From positions 182,280,800 to 182,344,799 of the forward strand of contig CM039462.1 of NCBI GenBank assembly GCA_022414725.1: a stretch of DNA of 64,000 nt, given 5' to 3'. Under the pieces are notes generated by a model. That model ran no database searches. It was not told the origin of the DNA and saw nothing but the letters and a program-made list of their open reading frames with translations. Position numbers and translations under genes: made by a program. The DNA comes from Microglena sp. YARC. Lineage: Eukaryota > Chlorophyta > Chlorophyceae > Chlamydomonadales > Chlamydomonadaceae. Every line of letters begins with the position of its first letter. Within the stretch, counting starts at the first letter, position 1. Below, one piece after another: positions 10,169 through 21,900 of this stretch.

Positions 10169-12953
10169 ACCTGAAAAAGCACGAAAATTGTACATTTTCT
10201 GTTTTGAAGGGATTATCGCTCCGGATATGTGTCCTAGTAAAAAAATGGATGAGACAAGCAAGTTCTCCAAACCTCATTTTTATTGAATATTCGGATTCTC
10301 CTTGAACTTGTTTTTCAATAGAGCGGTCGAACAACTTAGAGACAGGTTACGGGGTACAAAAGTGGTCACTTGTTTTTCAATCTCGCAGTTTGGTAACACA
10401 ATGTACATCAGTAATGCAGTTCATCTCTTGGCAGAACATCTCACTGGGCTGTAATTTTGTTAAGTAAGAGTACTTAGTCGATAGAACTCTCTTCATGGCA
10501 TCAGAAAGACACCCGTACGTCGCAAGTTTGAGACCGACCCCGGGCAGAATTGTGTTTTACAGAATATCCGTAGCATGCAAACTTAGCATTGACGTACGAA
10601 GGACGGTGTACAAAGTACGGTAAGTTGACAAGTGTGCAAGTGGTCACTTGTTTTTCAATCTCTATTCTATGACCCACTTTTTTTGTTATTCATGTTTCGT
10701 CAATATTGAAGTATCGTAAATTGCGGTACAAAGTACACAGCACACCTTGAAAACAAAATAAGGAAAAACGAAAATGTTCTCCAAATGTAAATTTTATTGC
10801 ATATTCGGATTCTCCTTGAAATTCTATGACCCCCATTTGTTTTTAATCATGTTTCCTCATCATATAAGCATCGTAAATTGCGGTACAAAGTACAAAAACA
10901 CACTTCGAAAAGGACAAAAATAAGGAAAAACCAAAATGTTCTCCAAATGTACATTTTATTGCATATTCGGAAACGGCTTGAAATTGTATGGTGTGTAGCA
11001 CTAAGGAAATCATGTTTTAGCCACATATAAGTATCGAGAAGTGAGGTACAAAGTACGAAAAGACCTGGCAAAAATGTATAGCACGAAATCGGACATTTGA
11101 TGCTTTTTCTCACGATTTGAAACCTTTGTGAGTACATTTATGCACTCATTGTACTTCGAAAAGCAATTATACATATTATACAGCCAGGTCACATTCTCAC
11201 AAGAGCACATCTAAGCATCGCAATTCGCAAAATCGAAACTTTGCACCTTGGCACTTAGGCTCATTCATGAAAATCAAAATCGTGTGAAAACAGCAAAACA
11301 AACTTTTGCAAAAAAATGCCCCAAACCTCAATTTTAGTACAAATTCGAAATCTATGTTGAATTCTGTGATAATGTGCACTAATTTCATGTTGTTTGGCTA
11401 ACATATAAGCATAGCAAATTGCAGTACAAAGTACGGAATTCTGGTGAAAAAAAACGCTTTTTTGCACACGTCATTTTTTGATCTAAATGATAACAAAATC
11501 GGATTCCTTGCGAAATTCTATTATCTCTACCACTACAATTGAGTTGATTCAGCAAAATAGAAGCATAGTAATTTAGCTTGCAGTGTAAATATAATACAAA
11601 ATCGCTAATTTGTCGGTGTTGCACTCTTCTTACTCCAAGCAAGGGGACACATAGTATATCATATAGCAATTGTGCATCTTATTTATTTAGAGCACATTAT
11701 CATCAGACCACACGTGAGCATCACAAGTCAAAAAGACAACACAATTTAGGGTATTTTGGGCAAAAATGTAACAATTCACGAGTAAGGATTCGACTTAAGG
11801 GTGCCACGAGCTAACATTGCGAAAGATAAGTATACCGACATGAGCGAAAACATGTGTTTGTGAATAGAAATGTTGTTAAACGATCCATTTGGAAACATAT
11901 AAGCCTCCAAATCCGTGAAATAGTGTCTTGGGCGTTTTGCTGCATTTCGCTCTTGGACCATAGAGCCACACATGTAATCCAGAGGTCGGTAGGTCGAATC
12001 TGCCTCGGACCAAAAAGTACTTTTTCTGAAAATCGCACTTTTACACACCACGAAGCCCTGAAATTCACTATTATGTTGAAATTCGGGTTCCTTGGGACTT
12101 TCTATCATCCGTAGCACTTAAATGGAGTTGTTTGAGCGAGATATAAACATAGTAATTTAGCTTGCGGTGTAAATATAATACAAAATCGCTAATTTGTCGG
12201 TGTTGCACTCTTCTTACTCCAAGCAAGGGGACACATAGTATATCATATAGCAAGTGTGCATCTTATTTATTTCGAGCACATTATCATCAGACCACACGTG
12301 AGCATCACAAGTCAAAAAGACAACACAGTTTAGGGTATTTTGGGCAAAAATGTAACAATTCACGAGTAAGGATTCGACTTAAGGGTGCCACGAGCTAACA
12401 TTGCGAAAGATAAGTATACCAACATGAACTTAAGTATGTGCTTGTGAATAGAAATGTTCTTAAACGATCCATTTGGAAACATATAAGCCTCCAAATCCGT
12501 GAAGTAGTGTCTTTAGCACTTGGGCGTTTTGCTACATTTCGCTCTTGGACCATAGAGCCACACATGTAATCCAGAGGTCGGTAGGTCGAATCTGCCTCGG
12601 ACCAAAAAGTACTTTTACTGAAAATCGCACTTTTACACACCACGAAGCCCTGAACTTCACTATTATGTACATATTCGAGTTGCTTGGGACATTCTATTGA
12701 CCTTGGCAATAACATTGAGTAATTTTAGCAAGGCACAAGGGGGGGCGGGGGTGGGGTGGGGTGTCCCCCCCCCCCGCTTGTCTTGACACTTAGGCTTTTT
12801 GCTACATTTCGCTCTTAGACCAAAGTGTCCTTGAAGGAGGCCCTTTAGTAATTTTGCGTTTATTGCATTTCACTCTTAGACCATGTTATAATCATACAAC
12901 GGGAAAAAGGTTTTTTCGGAATGTGACCAATAGGGAACCCTTTATTTATAAGA
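10169..12953. repeat. foreign satellite block interrupting the 445-bp array
   Basis: The 445-bp satellite breaks at CATCCTTGAT (10168) and resumes at ATTTATAAG (12954). The 2.8 kb between belongs to a different, AT-rich family. The motif GTACAAAGTAC recurs near 10608, 10726, 10883, 11046 and 11424, and a TCTCCAAA...TGCATATTCGG box recurs between them. This indicates diverged monomers of about 120-190 bp. The right part is a 584-bp direct duplication, listed separately. Open frames here are short and repeat-derived. No target-site duplication beyond 2 bp is evident. Confidence 0.85.
11567..12734. repeat. 584-bp tandem duplication
   Basis: Two head-to-tail copies begin with AGTAATTTAGCTTGC at 11567 and 12151. 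They are highly similar, differing by scattered substitutions and a small indel near 12515. Each contains a GGTCGGTAGGTCGAATCTG stretch that recalls a tRNA B-box, but no cloverleaf can be folded around it. Confidence 0.9.
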
Positions 12954-13858
12954 TGTATCGACCAGGCATACATATTGGGTGTGCTTGCTGGGACTCATCT
13001 GCACAGGCTCCACTGATGGGGCTTCGTGTAATTGATCAGGCCGGCATGAGTGTGCTATATAATGTATTCAATCAACACTATTGAGCATCCTTGATTCATA
13101 AGCTGTATAGACCCGGCATACACATTGAGCTTGCGTGTTAGTTGGAAATGATCTGCACTGACTCCACTGGGTGTGATTGGTGCAATTGATTAGGCATGAG
13201 TGTGCTATATTTATTCAATCAGCACTACTGAGTATGCTTGATTTAATCACTGTATTGACCAGGCATACAGTATTGACTGTGCTTGTTGGAACTGATCTGC
13301 ACTGACTCTACTAAGGGTGCTTCATGTCATTGATCAGGCCAGCATGAGTGTGCTATATGCATTCAATCAGCGCAACTGAGCATCCTTGATTTATAAGATG
13401 TATCAACCAGGCATACATATTGGGTGTGCTCGCTGGGACTGATCTGCACAGGCTCCACTGATGGGGCTTCGTGTAATTGATCAGGCCGGCATAAGTGTGC
13501 TATATAATGTATTCAATCAGCACTATTGAGCATCCTTGATTCATAAGCTGTATAGACCCGGCATACACATTGAGCTTGCGTGTTAGTTGGAAATGATCTG
13601 CACTGACTCCACTGGGTGTGCTTGGTGCAATTGATTAGGCATGAGTGTGCTATATTTATGCAATCAGCACTACTGAGTATGCTTGATTTAATCACTGTAT
13701 TGACCAGGCATACAATATTGACTGTGCTTGTTGGAACTGATCTGCACTGACTCTACTAAGGGTGCTTCATGTCATTGATCAGGCCAGCATGAGTGTGCTA
13801 TATGCTTTGAATCAGCGCAACTGAGCATCCTTGATTTATAAGATGTATCGACCAGGCA
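12954..13858. repeat. 445-bp trimeric satellite, block B
   Basis: About two units of the same higher-order satellite as block A, ending at the AGGCA target site (13854-13858) of the copia insertion. The sequence continues exactly in register at 18958, showing that the retrotransposon split one array. Confidence 0.95.
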
Positions 13859-14104
13859 TGTTATTCACCGGGTTTCACCGGCTCACCTAGAGTGACTTAG
13901 AGTGCACAGGACTCCTCTCTGCTGCACTGCACTGCTGTGCCGCTGCCAGATATGGCAAGGACTCTGATGCCGGTACCATGAGGTACCACGGCATCCCAGT
14001 ACTTTCTTGTAGCGCATTGATCGAATGCGTATCTAACTGTAAAGATCTTATCCTTACCGTCTTCCCCTCGTCTCTGTGCTCTGCATATACTCCGGAAACT
14101 CACA
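13859..14104 (+). repeat. 5' LTR
   Basis: Starts TGTTATTCACC and ends GGAAACTCACA. Pairs with the copy at 18712-18957. Followed at once by GGTTACGGTCCC, the position of the primer-binding site; I could not assign the tRNA. Confidence 0.95.
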
Positions 14105-14560
14105 GGTTACGGTCCCATTCATTCGCTTTAGATTGTCCTTGCTTGACGGTATTCCGAGCTGAAGGACATTTTGATTGTTGTCGCGCGGAGCGGATCAATT
14201 GAAAGGATCGAGTAAGGCTCTCCACCCGACAAGAACCTCCCCGCTGGGACACCACTCTTGTGCGGTATATCATCCGCGTATCCGGATTGATTCTGCCCCA
14301 TTGAGCCTCAAGCTGTCGTCCAGCACACCCCACTGACAACCATCTCCACCTCCACTGCGCCCCCACCACCCCCCTTCCCATCTCCCACGTCCCGTTGCTT
14401 ACGCAACCTCAGCCGTCTCTCAGCCACCTCCTGACCTCTCCACTCTCCAGCTCCCTCCCCAGTTGGTCACCACCTCCGACTGTCTCCTGCTCCTCTTCTC
14501 CATCCCGTTGCACCCGCGATCTCTGCTGTACCATCTCTGCAACTGCTTCGTCGCATCACT

Positions 14561-15235
14561 ATGCGGGCCGCTGCAACCGCTGAGCCTGAGCGTCGTCAGA
14601 CCTTCATCTTCCACCAACACTTCTTCCAAGATTGGCTTGAATCTATGGAAGCTGAACTCAAGGTATCCCACTGCTACTTTTCCCCTGGATCACACAAACT
14701 ACCTCAGTTTCAGATTGAATACATCCTTGCGCACCTTTCAGAACCTATCAGAAGGATGGTCAAGTTCCATAACGATCCAGATGACATCCTAGCAGCACTT
14801 AGATACAAATATGATACCAGATCCACACCCCGGCAGCATTCACCTGTCGCAGCCGAATCAGCCGCATCAAATGTGTCAGCATATGACGAACCTGCATCTA
14901 CCCCTACTGCACCTCATTCTCATTCGTATGCCCTTAATGCCTCCCCACGCACAAATCGCATGGCAGTAAACTGGATCATGGACACTGGAGCTACCTCCCA
15001 CATGACCGGCGACGAATCCTTGTTATATGACATACATGACACATTCCCCCATATCAGAGTACAGACTGCATCAGGACATACTCACATCACCAGATCTGGA
15101 AATGCTCTGATCAGAGGAGACAATGGAAAGATTCACAAGCTCAGAAATGTTCATCTCAATGATGACCCTAACACTCCTAACCTCATGTCAATGGCCGCAG
15201 CCATCAAAGCCAACCCTTCTATGTTAGTTTCAGTT
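14561..15235 (+). pseudogene. copia Gag remnant and aspartic protease
   Basis: The ATG at 14561 starts 225 codons. The first 90 residues give a shortened Gag (FFQDWLESMEAELK ... NDPDDILAALRYKYDTR). No CCHC knuckle is present, although the related copy at 6487-7375 has one, so a deletion is likely. The second half is a copia protease with the catalytic DTGATSHM motif at about 14980-15004, followed by the expected beta-rich segment. A stop at 15233-15235 ends the frame before the pre-integrase domain. Intact relatives would use this protease to process their polyprotein. Confidence 0.8.
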
Positions 15236-15349
15236 TGATTCTCAGGCCTGCACCATGACCATCATAACAAGTCATCATCACTAGGTCAAAGAACAAGAAT
15301 CTCTACCTCACTCCCACCCTGTCCCTGACAATACCCTTATCCATGGGAC

Positions 15350-16483
15350 ATGTCTGAACATAGCCATGGCCGCCATTTCCAGAAAACACCCAACAAACAG
15401 CAGAACTTTCTCCACAACAGAATGGGTCACCTTGCTTACAGCAGTTTAGTCAGACTCATTTATGAACACATGTCACAGCACAGATTCACCACTGCAGCCT
15501 GCAACAAAATGAGAAGCAGACGTGTGAAATATGTGTCCTCTCTAAAAATGGACAAGAACCCCTATCCTACATCCATCCACACGTGCAAAAAGACCCCTTG
15601 GCTATCATCCACATTGACATGAGTGGAAAGATGAAAGTAACCCAAGTCTAAATGGCAGCATATACTTTCAAGGCATTCTAGATGACCACTCAAAAGTACT
15701 CCATAGTCACATTCCAAAAACAAACAACGCACATGCCCACAGAAACCATGGCATGAACCTGGAACGGTATGAAGTCCTTACAGAGAAACAAAATAGCACT
15801 ATTTTCTGTGACAATGGATCAGAGTACATCTGGCACCCGATTCCAAAAAAACTGGTGCAAAAAGAAAGGCATTACCCTCAACTTCAGAGTCCCTAACAAT
15901 CCAGCCACAAATGGAGCAGCAGAGCGTCTGAACCGCACTCTCCATGACAGAGCCACTGCACTCCTCATCTCATCCAAATTTCCTGAAAGATACCGGGCTG
16001 ACATGGTGAAAAATGCTAGCATCCTAAGAAACCTCAGCCCCACTTCTGACTCAGACAAAACTCCCTATGAAATGTTTCATGGAGTCAAGCCTAACTCGAA
16101 TTGATCACCTCAGAACCATTGGGTGCACAGCCTACGTCCACATACCACCCAAATCCAGGACATGGAAGTTTGCACCGTCAGCCAAAATCACTAGACTCAT
16201 TGGCTACTCCCACATCAGAAAGGCTTACAGAGTTGTAGACTCCAACCATAAGATCTATGATGCTAGAGACATCACCTTCAATGAGTCTGAGAACCTGGCA
16301 GTAAAGAATGGATTCCCAAGTGCAGATGCTGTGATTCTAGGTATGTATGAAGAAGACACCCCTGGTGAACCTGATGAAGACGCTCCCTCACCATCCCATT
16401 CTCCCTCAGAAAACAAAGCCATTGAAGCACTACGTGAAAGAAACAAGGCCAACATGGAGCATGGGGATCACCAGAAGATATAG
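15350..16483 (+). pseudogene. copia pre-integrase and integrase remnant
   Basis: The zinc-binding pre-integrase motif LHNRMGHLAYSSL lies near 15408. The integrase core follows in pieces, with stops between 15640 and 15760. The conserved NGAAERLNRTLHDRATALL block is at about 15909-15965. The integrase C-terminal part (IGCTAYVHIPPKSR ... ITRLIGYSHIRKAYRVVD) is at 16115-16250, reached by another frame change near 16100. The protein would insert element cDNA into chromosomes; this copy cannot be read through. Confidence 0.8.
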
Positions 16484-16506
16484 ATGATAGCTACCTGCCC
16501 AGTTCA

Positions 16507-18361
16507 GTGCACCAGCAAGAAACCATTGCCCCACAGCAAAGTGCACATCAACCCAACAACAATGTTGAGCACGGACATGAACAAAACCCCACACAGTCCC
16601 AGACAGATGACCTCCCCAACCTCATGGCATCACAAGGCAATGCACCAGGACATGCACTCACCTCTCCTGCACCAGCACAACAACAGGCATCAACCCCTCC
16701 ACCAGAAGCTGCCCTAACACAACCTCGCCGTAGTGGCAGAGAAAGGCATGCACCTAACCACCTAGCATTCCTAGCTGCAGACCAGATCATCATACCCAAG
16801 AATGAAAGAGAAGCACTGGCTTGCCCTCAAGCAAAGGATTGGAAGGCTGCCATGGATGCAGAATTAGCAGCACTAGCAGAAATGAACACCTGGACTCTAG
16901 CAGAACTCCCACATGGAGCCAAAGCCATAGGTACTAGATGGGTCTTTGACATCAAGCAATCAGTAGATAGTCAGCTAGTCAGGTACAAAGCACGTCTAGT
17001 AGCAAAAGGATATGCTCAACGCCCTGGCATGGACTATGATGAAGTCTTTGCACCAGTTGCCAAACATGCCACCATCAGGTACATCCTGTCCATGGCTGCA
17101 GACCCCTCAGCCTCATCTTGCTCAGCTTGATGTCTCCACAGCATTCCTCAATGGAGTAGTGGAAGAGGAAACTGTACTGTTCCCAACCCCCAGGGTTTGA
17201 AAGAGACCACAGGGTTTTGCCGCATGTGGAAATGCCTATATGGTCTGAAAGCAAGCATCAAGGCAGTGGTATCTAAAAGTCAAAGAGGATATGACAGCCA
17301 TTGCTTCAGATAAGTTGATGTTGACCAAGGCCTCTTCCTGCTCCCTGTGCCAAACAACAAGACCCCTCATCTGGGTCCTCCTCTGGGTCGATGACTTCCT
17401 CCTGCTGTCCTTTGACAAGGACATCCTACAGCAGTTACAAAGACAAAATCATGAAGCTCTACAAGACCAGAGATCTTGGGAGAACCATCTGTCTTTGTGG
17501 GCTATGAAATCACCAGAGATGCAACTGCTGGAACCCTACACATCTGCCAATCCAGGTTTCACTCAAGATTGCTCAAGGCACACAGCATGCTCCCTGAGCC
17601 CAACAGCACCAGGTTTCCCCATCCCACTGCAGCCTGATGCTCCCCTCCCTTATCCTGAAAAGGACACACCAGACTCTGGTCTTCCCCTTGCCCAGATTGT
17701 AGGATCCCTCAACTACCTGGCAGTCAACACCAGACCTGATATTGCACAAGCTGTCAACAGATTGGCCAGACACAGTGCTCACCCCCTCCATGACCACATG
17801 GAAGCTGCAACAGGTATCCTCAAGTACCTCTCCAACACCCCTGACCATGGGATCACCTACACCCACTCCAAGAAACTCCTCACTTGCTACTGTGACTCTG
17901 ACCATGCTACCTGCCCTATCACAAGGAAGTCCACAACAGGCTATGTCTTCCTCAACCAGGGGGGAGCCATCTCATGGGCATCCAAAATCCAAGCATCTGC
18001 CACTGCCCTGTCCACCACAGAGAAGCTGAGTTCATGGCAGCTACCTCTGCAGCCCAAGAAGGAATGTGGTTGAGGAAACTGCAATTTCTCTGCCACAGGT
18101 ACCATGCCCCGTGCACTCACCATTAATGGTGACAACCAAAGCTGCACTCAGTGCATGGAACCAAGAGAAGCTCTCCTCCAGGCTCAAGCATATGAAACAA
18201 GATTCCACTTCCTCAAAGAGCAATCCAAGAAAGAAGGCATCAAGCTCAACTGGATCCCCACTGCTGCCAACATGGCTGACATGCTCACCAAAGCTCTGCC
18301 CAGGTCCAAGTTCTGTGCATTCAGACAGCAGATTTGGCTGCACTGGAAAGATCAAGCTTGA
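16507..18361 (+). pseudogene. copia reverse transcriptase and RNase H remnant
   Basis: The RT opening ([19 protein letters not shown], then [26 protein letters not shown]) is at 16840-17055. The [10 protein letters not shown] block is at about 17128, in another frame. The polymerase active site reads WVDD rather than the usual YVDD (near 17385). The RNase H part has TRPDIAQAVNRLARH (17730) and CDSDHA (17890). It ends with NMADMLTKALPR (18270) and a stop at 18359-18361. At least three frame changes break the polyprotein. Confidence 0.85.
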
Positions 18362-18698
18362 CTAATCTTGTCAAAATACCCTGCAGCCCCTCTGAGACCA
18401 TGCTAGATTTCCTGACAGATCCAAAGTTCAAGCTTTTCCCTAGATATTGATTGATTGCACTTTTACTGACTGCTTTCTTCTATTTAAGTTTAGCCTTGAG
18501 CAGAGATCCTGTCCCACAGGATATCCTTGGATCAATCCTGTCCTTACATGTACCCGTTTCAGCCTGCACTCTTAAGTCAGTCCACCAGTCAGTTAAGTTT
18601 TATCATACATAGCACTACTGTCTATGAATATTTAAAGTCCCTCTAGTTTTCTTTAGACTCCTCTAATTCCAGGAATTCTCCAACATGAAGAATACCAG

Positions 18699-18711
18699 GA
18701 ATTGGGGGGGA
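18699..18711 (+). promoter_or_regulatory. polypurine tract
   Basis: GGAATTGGGGGGGA directly precedes the 3' LTR, the usual place for plus-strand DNA priming in LTR elements. Confidence 0.7.
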
Positions 18712-18957
18712 TGTTATTCACCGGGTTTCACCGACTCACCTAGAGTGACTTAGAGTGCACAGAACTCCTCCCTGCTGCACTGTACTGCTGTGCCGCTGCC
18801 AGCTATGGCACGGACTCTGATGCCGGTACCATGAGGTACCACGGCATCCCAGTACTTTCTCCTAGCGCATTGATCGAATGCTTATCTAACTGTAAAGATC
18901 TTATCCTTACCGTCTTCCCCTCGTCTCTGTGCTCTGCACATACTCCGGAAACTCACA
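18712..18957 (+). repeat. 3' LTR
   Basis: Direct copy of 13859-14104 with about 10 substitutions; followed by the AGGCA duplication. Confidence 0.95.
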
Positions 18958-21900
18958 AGGCATACATATTGGGTGTGCTCGCTGGGACTGATCTGCACAG
19001 GCTCCACTGATGGGGCTTCGTGTAATTGATCAGGCCGGCATAAGTGTGCTATATAATGTTTCCAATCAGCACTATTGAGCATCCTTGATTCATAAGCTGT
19101 ATAGACCTGGCATACACATTGAGCTTGCATGTTAGTTGGAAATGAGCTGCACTGACTCCACTGGGTGTGCTATATTTATTCAATCAGCACTACTGAGTAT
19201 GCTTGATTTAATCACTGTATTGACCAGGCATACAGTATAGACTGTGCTTGTTGGAACTGATCTGCACTGACTCTACTAAGGGTGCTTCATGTCATTGATC
19301 AGGCCAGCATGAGTGTGCTATATGCATTCAATCAGCGCAACTGAGCATCCTTGATTTATAAGATGTATCGACCAGGCATACATATTGGGTGTGCTCGCTG
19401 GGACTGATCTGCACAGGCTCCACTGATGGGGCTTCGTGTAATTGATCAGGCCGGCATAAGTGTGCTATATAATGTATTCAATCAGCACTATTGAGCATCC
19501 TTGATTCATAAGCTGTATAGACCCGGCATACACATTGAGCTTGCGTGTTAGTTGGAAATGATCTGCACTGACTCCACTGGGTGTGCTTGGTGCAATTGAT
19601 TAGGCATGAGTGTGCTATATTTATTCAATCAGCACTACTGAGTATGCTAGATTTAATCACAGTATTGACCAGGCAGACAGTATTGACTGTGCTTGTTGGA
19701 ACTGATCTGCACTGACTCTACTAAGGGTGCTTCATGTCATTGATCAGACTAGCATGAGTGTGCTATATGCATTCAATCAGCGCAACTGAGCATCCTTGAT
19801 TTATAAGATGTATCGACCAGGCATACATATTGGGTGTGCTTGCTGGGACTGATCTGCACAGGCTCCACTGATGGGGCTTCGTGTAGTGATCAGGCCGGGG
19901 CATAAGTGTGCTATATTAATGTATTCAATCAGCACTATTGAGCATCCTTGATTCATAAGCTGTATAGACCCGGCATACACATTGAGCTTGCGTGTTAGTT
20001 GGAAATGATCTGCACTGACTCCACTGGGTGTGCTTGGTGCAATTGATTAGGCATGAGTGTGCTATATTTATTCAATCAGCACTTACTGAGTATGCTTGAT
20101 TTAATCACTGTATTGACCAGGCATACAGTATTGACTGTGCTTGTTGGAACTGATCTGCACTGACTCTACTAAGGGTGCTTCATGTCATTGATCAGGCTAG
20201 CATGAGTGTGCTATATGCATTCAATCAGCGCAACTGAGGCATCCTTGATTTATAAGATGTATCGACCAAGCATACATATTGGGTGTGCTCGCTGGGACTG
20301 ATCTGCACAGGCTCCACTGATGGGGCTTCGTGTAAGTTGATCAGGCCGGCATAAGTGTGCTATATAATGTATTCAATCAGCACTATTGAGCATCCTTGAT
20401 TCATAAGCTGTATAGACCCGGCATACACATTGAGCTTGCGTGTTAGTTGGAAATGATCTGCACTGACTCCACTGGGTGTGCTTGGTGCAATTGATTAGGC
20501 ATGAGTGTGCTATATTTATTCAATCAGCACTACTGAGTATGCTTGATTTAATCACTTGTATTGACCCAGGCAGACAGTATTGACTGTGCTTGTTGGAACT
20601 GATCTGCACTGACTCTACTAAGGGTGCTTCATGTCATTGATCAGGCCAGCATGAGTGTGCTATATGCATTTCAATCAGCGCAACTGAGCATCCTTGATTT
20701 ATAAGATGTATCGACCAGGCATACATATTGGGTGTGCTCGCTGGGACTGATCTGCACAGGCTCCACTGATGGGCTTCGTGTAGTTGATCAGGCCGGCATA
20801 AGTGTGCTATATAATGTATTCAATCAGCACTATTGAGCATCCTTGATTCATAAGCTGTATAGACCCGGCATACACATTGAGCTTGCGTGTTAGTTGGAAA
20901 TGATCTGCACTGACTCCACTGGGTGTGCTTGGTGCAATTGATTAGGCATGAGTGTGCTATATTTATTCAATCAGCACTACTGAGTATGCTTGATTTAATC
21001 ACTGTATTGACCAGGCATACAGTATTGACTGTGCTTGTTGGAACTGATCTGCACTGACTCTACTAAGGGTGCTTCATGTCATTGATCAGACTAGCATGAG
21101 TGTGCTATATGCATTCAATCAGCGCAACTGAGCATCCTTGATTTATAAGATGTATCAACCAAGCATACATATTGGGTGTGCTCGCTGGGACTGATCTGCA
21201 CAGGCTCCACTGATGGGGCTTCGTGTAGTTGATCAGGCCGGCATAAGTGTGCTATATAATGTATTCAATCAGCACTATTGAGCATCCTTGATTCATAAGC
21301 TGTATAGACCCGGCATACACATTGAGCTTGCGTGTTAGTTGGAAATGATCTGCACTGACTCCACTGGGTGTGCTTGGTGCAATTGATTAGGCATGAGTGT
21401 GCTATATTTATTCAATCAGCACTCCTGAGTATGCTTGATTTAATCACTGTATTGACCAGGCATACAGTATTGACTGTGCTTGTTGGAACTGATCTGCACT
21501 GACTCTACTAAGGGTGCTTCATGTCATTGATCAGGCCAGCATGAGTGTGCTATATGCATTCAATCAGCGCAACTGAGCATCCTTGATTTATAAGATGTAT
21601 CAACCAGGCATACATATTGGGTGTGCTCGCTGGGACTGATCTGCGCAGGCTCCACTGATGGGGCTTCGTGTAATTGATCAGGCCGGCATAAGTGTGCTAT
21701 ATAATGTATTCAATCAGCACTATTGAGCATCCTTGATTCATAAGCTGTATAGACCCGGCATACACATTGAGCTTGCGTGTTAGTTGGAAATGATCTGCAC
21801 TGACTCCACTGGGTGTGCTTGGTGCAATTGATTAGGCATGAGTGTGCTATATTTATTCAATCAGCACTACTGAGTATGCTTGATTTAATCACTGTATTGA

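Larger units (their letters stand above)
13859..18957 (+). mobile_element. complete but decayed Ty1/copia retrotransposon in satellite DNA
   Basis: A 5,099-bp element bounded by 246-bp direct LTRs (TG...CA) and flanked by a perfect 5-bp duplication AGGCA (13854-13858 and 18958-18962). The interior has, in order, Gag, protease, integrase, RT and RNase H remnants, which is the copia order. A purine-rich tract ending GGGGGGGA (18699-18711) abuts the 3' LTR. The two LTRs differ at about 10 positions by my count (about 4%). With the several stops and frameshifts in pol, this indicates an old, inactive insertion. Confidence 0.95.

Noticed and set aside
11980..12015. tRNA or tRNA-derived SINE promoter (B-box-like GGTCGAATCTG)
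   Set aside because: No T-arm pairing, no A-box at proper distance and no cloverleaf; present only within the 584-bp duplication.
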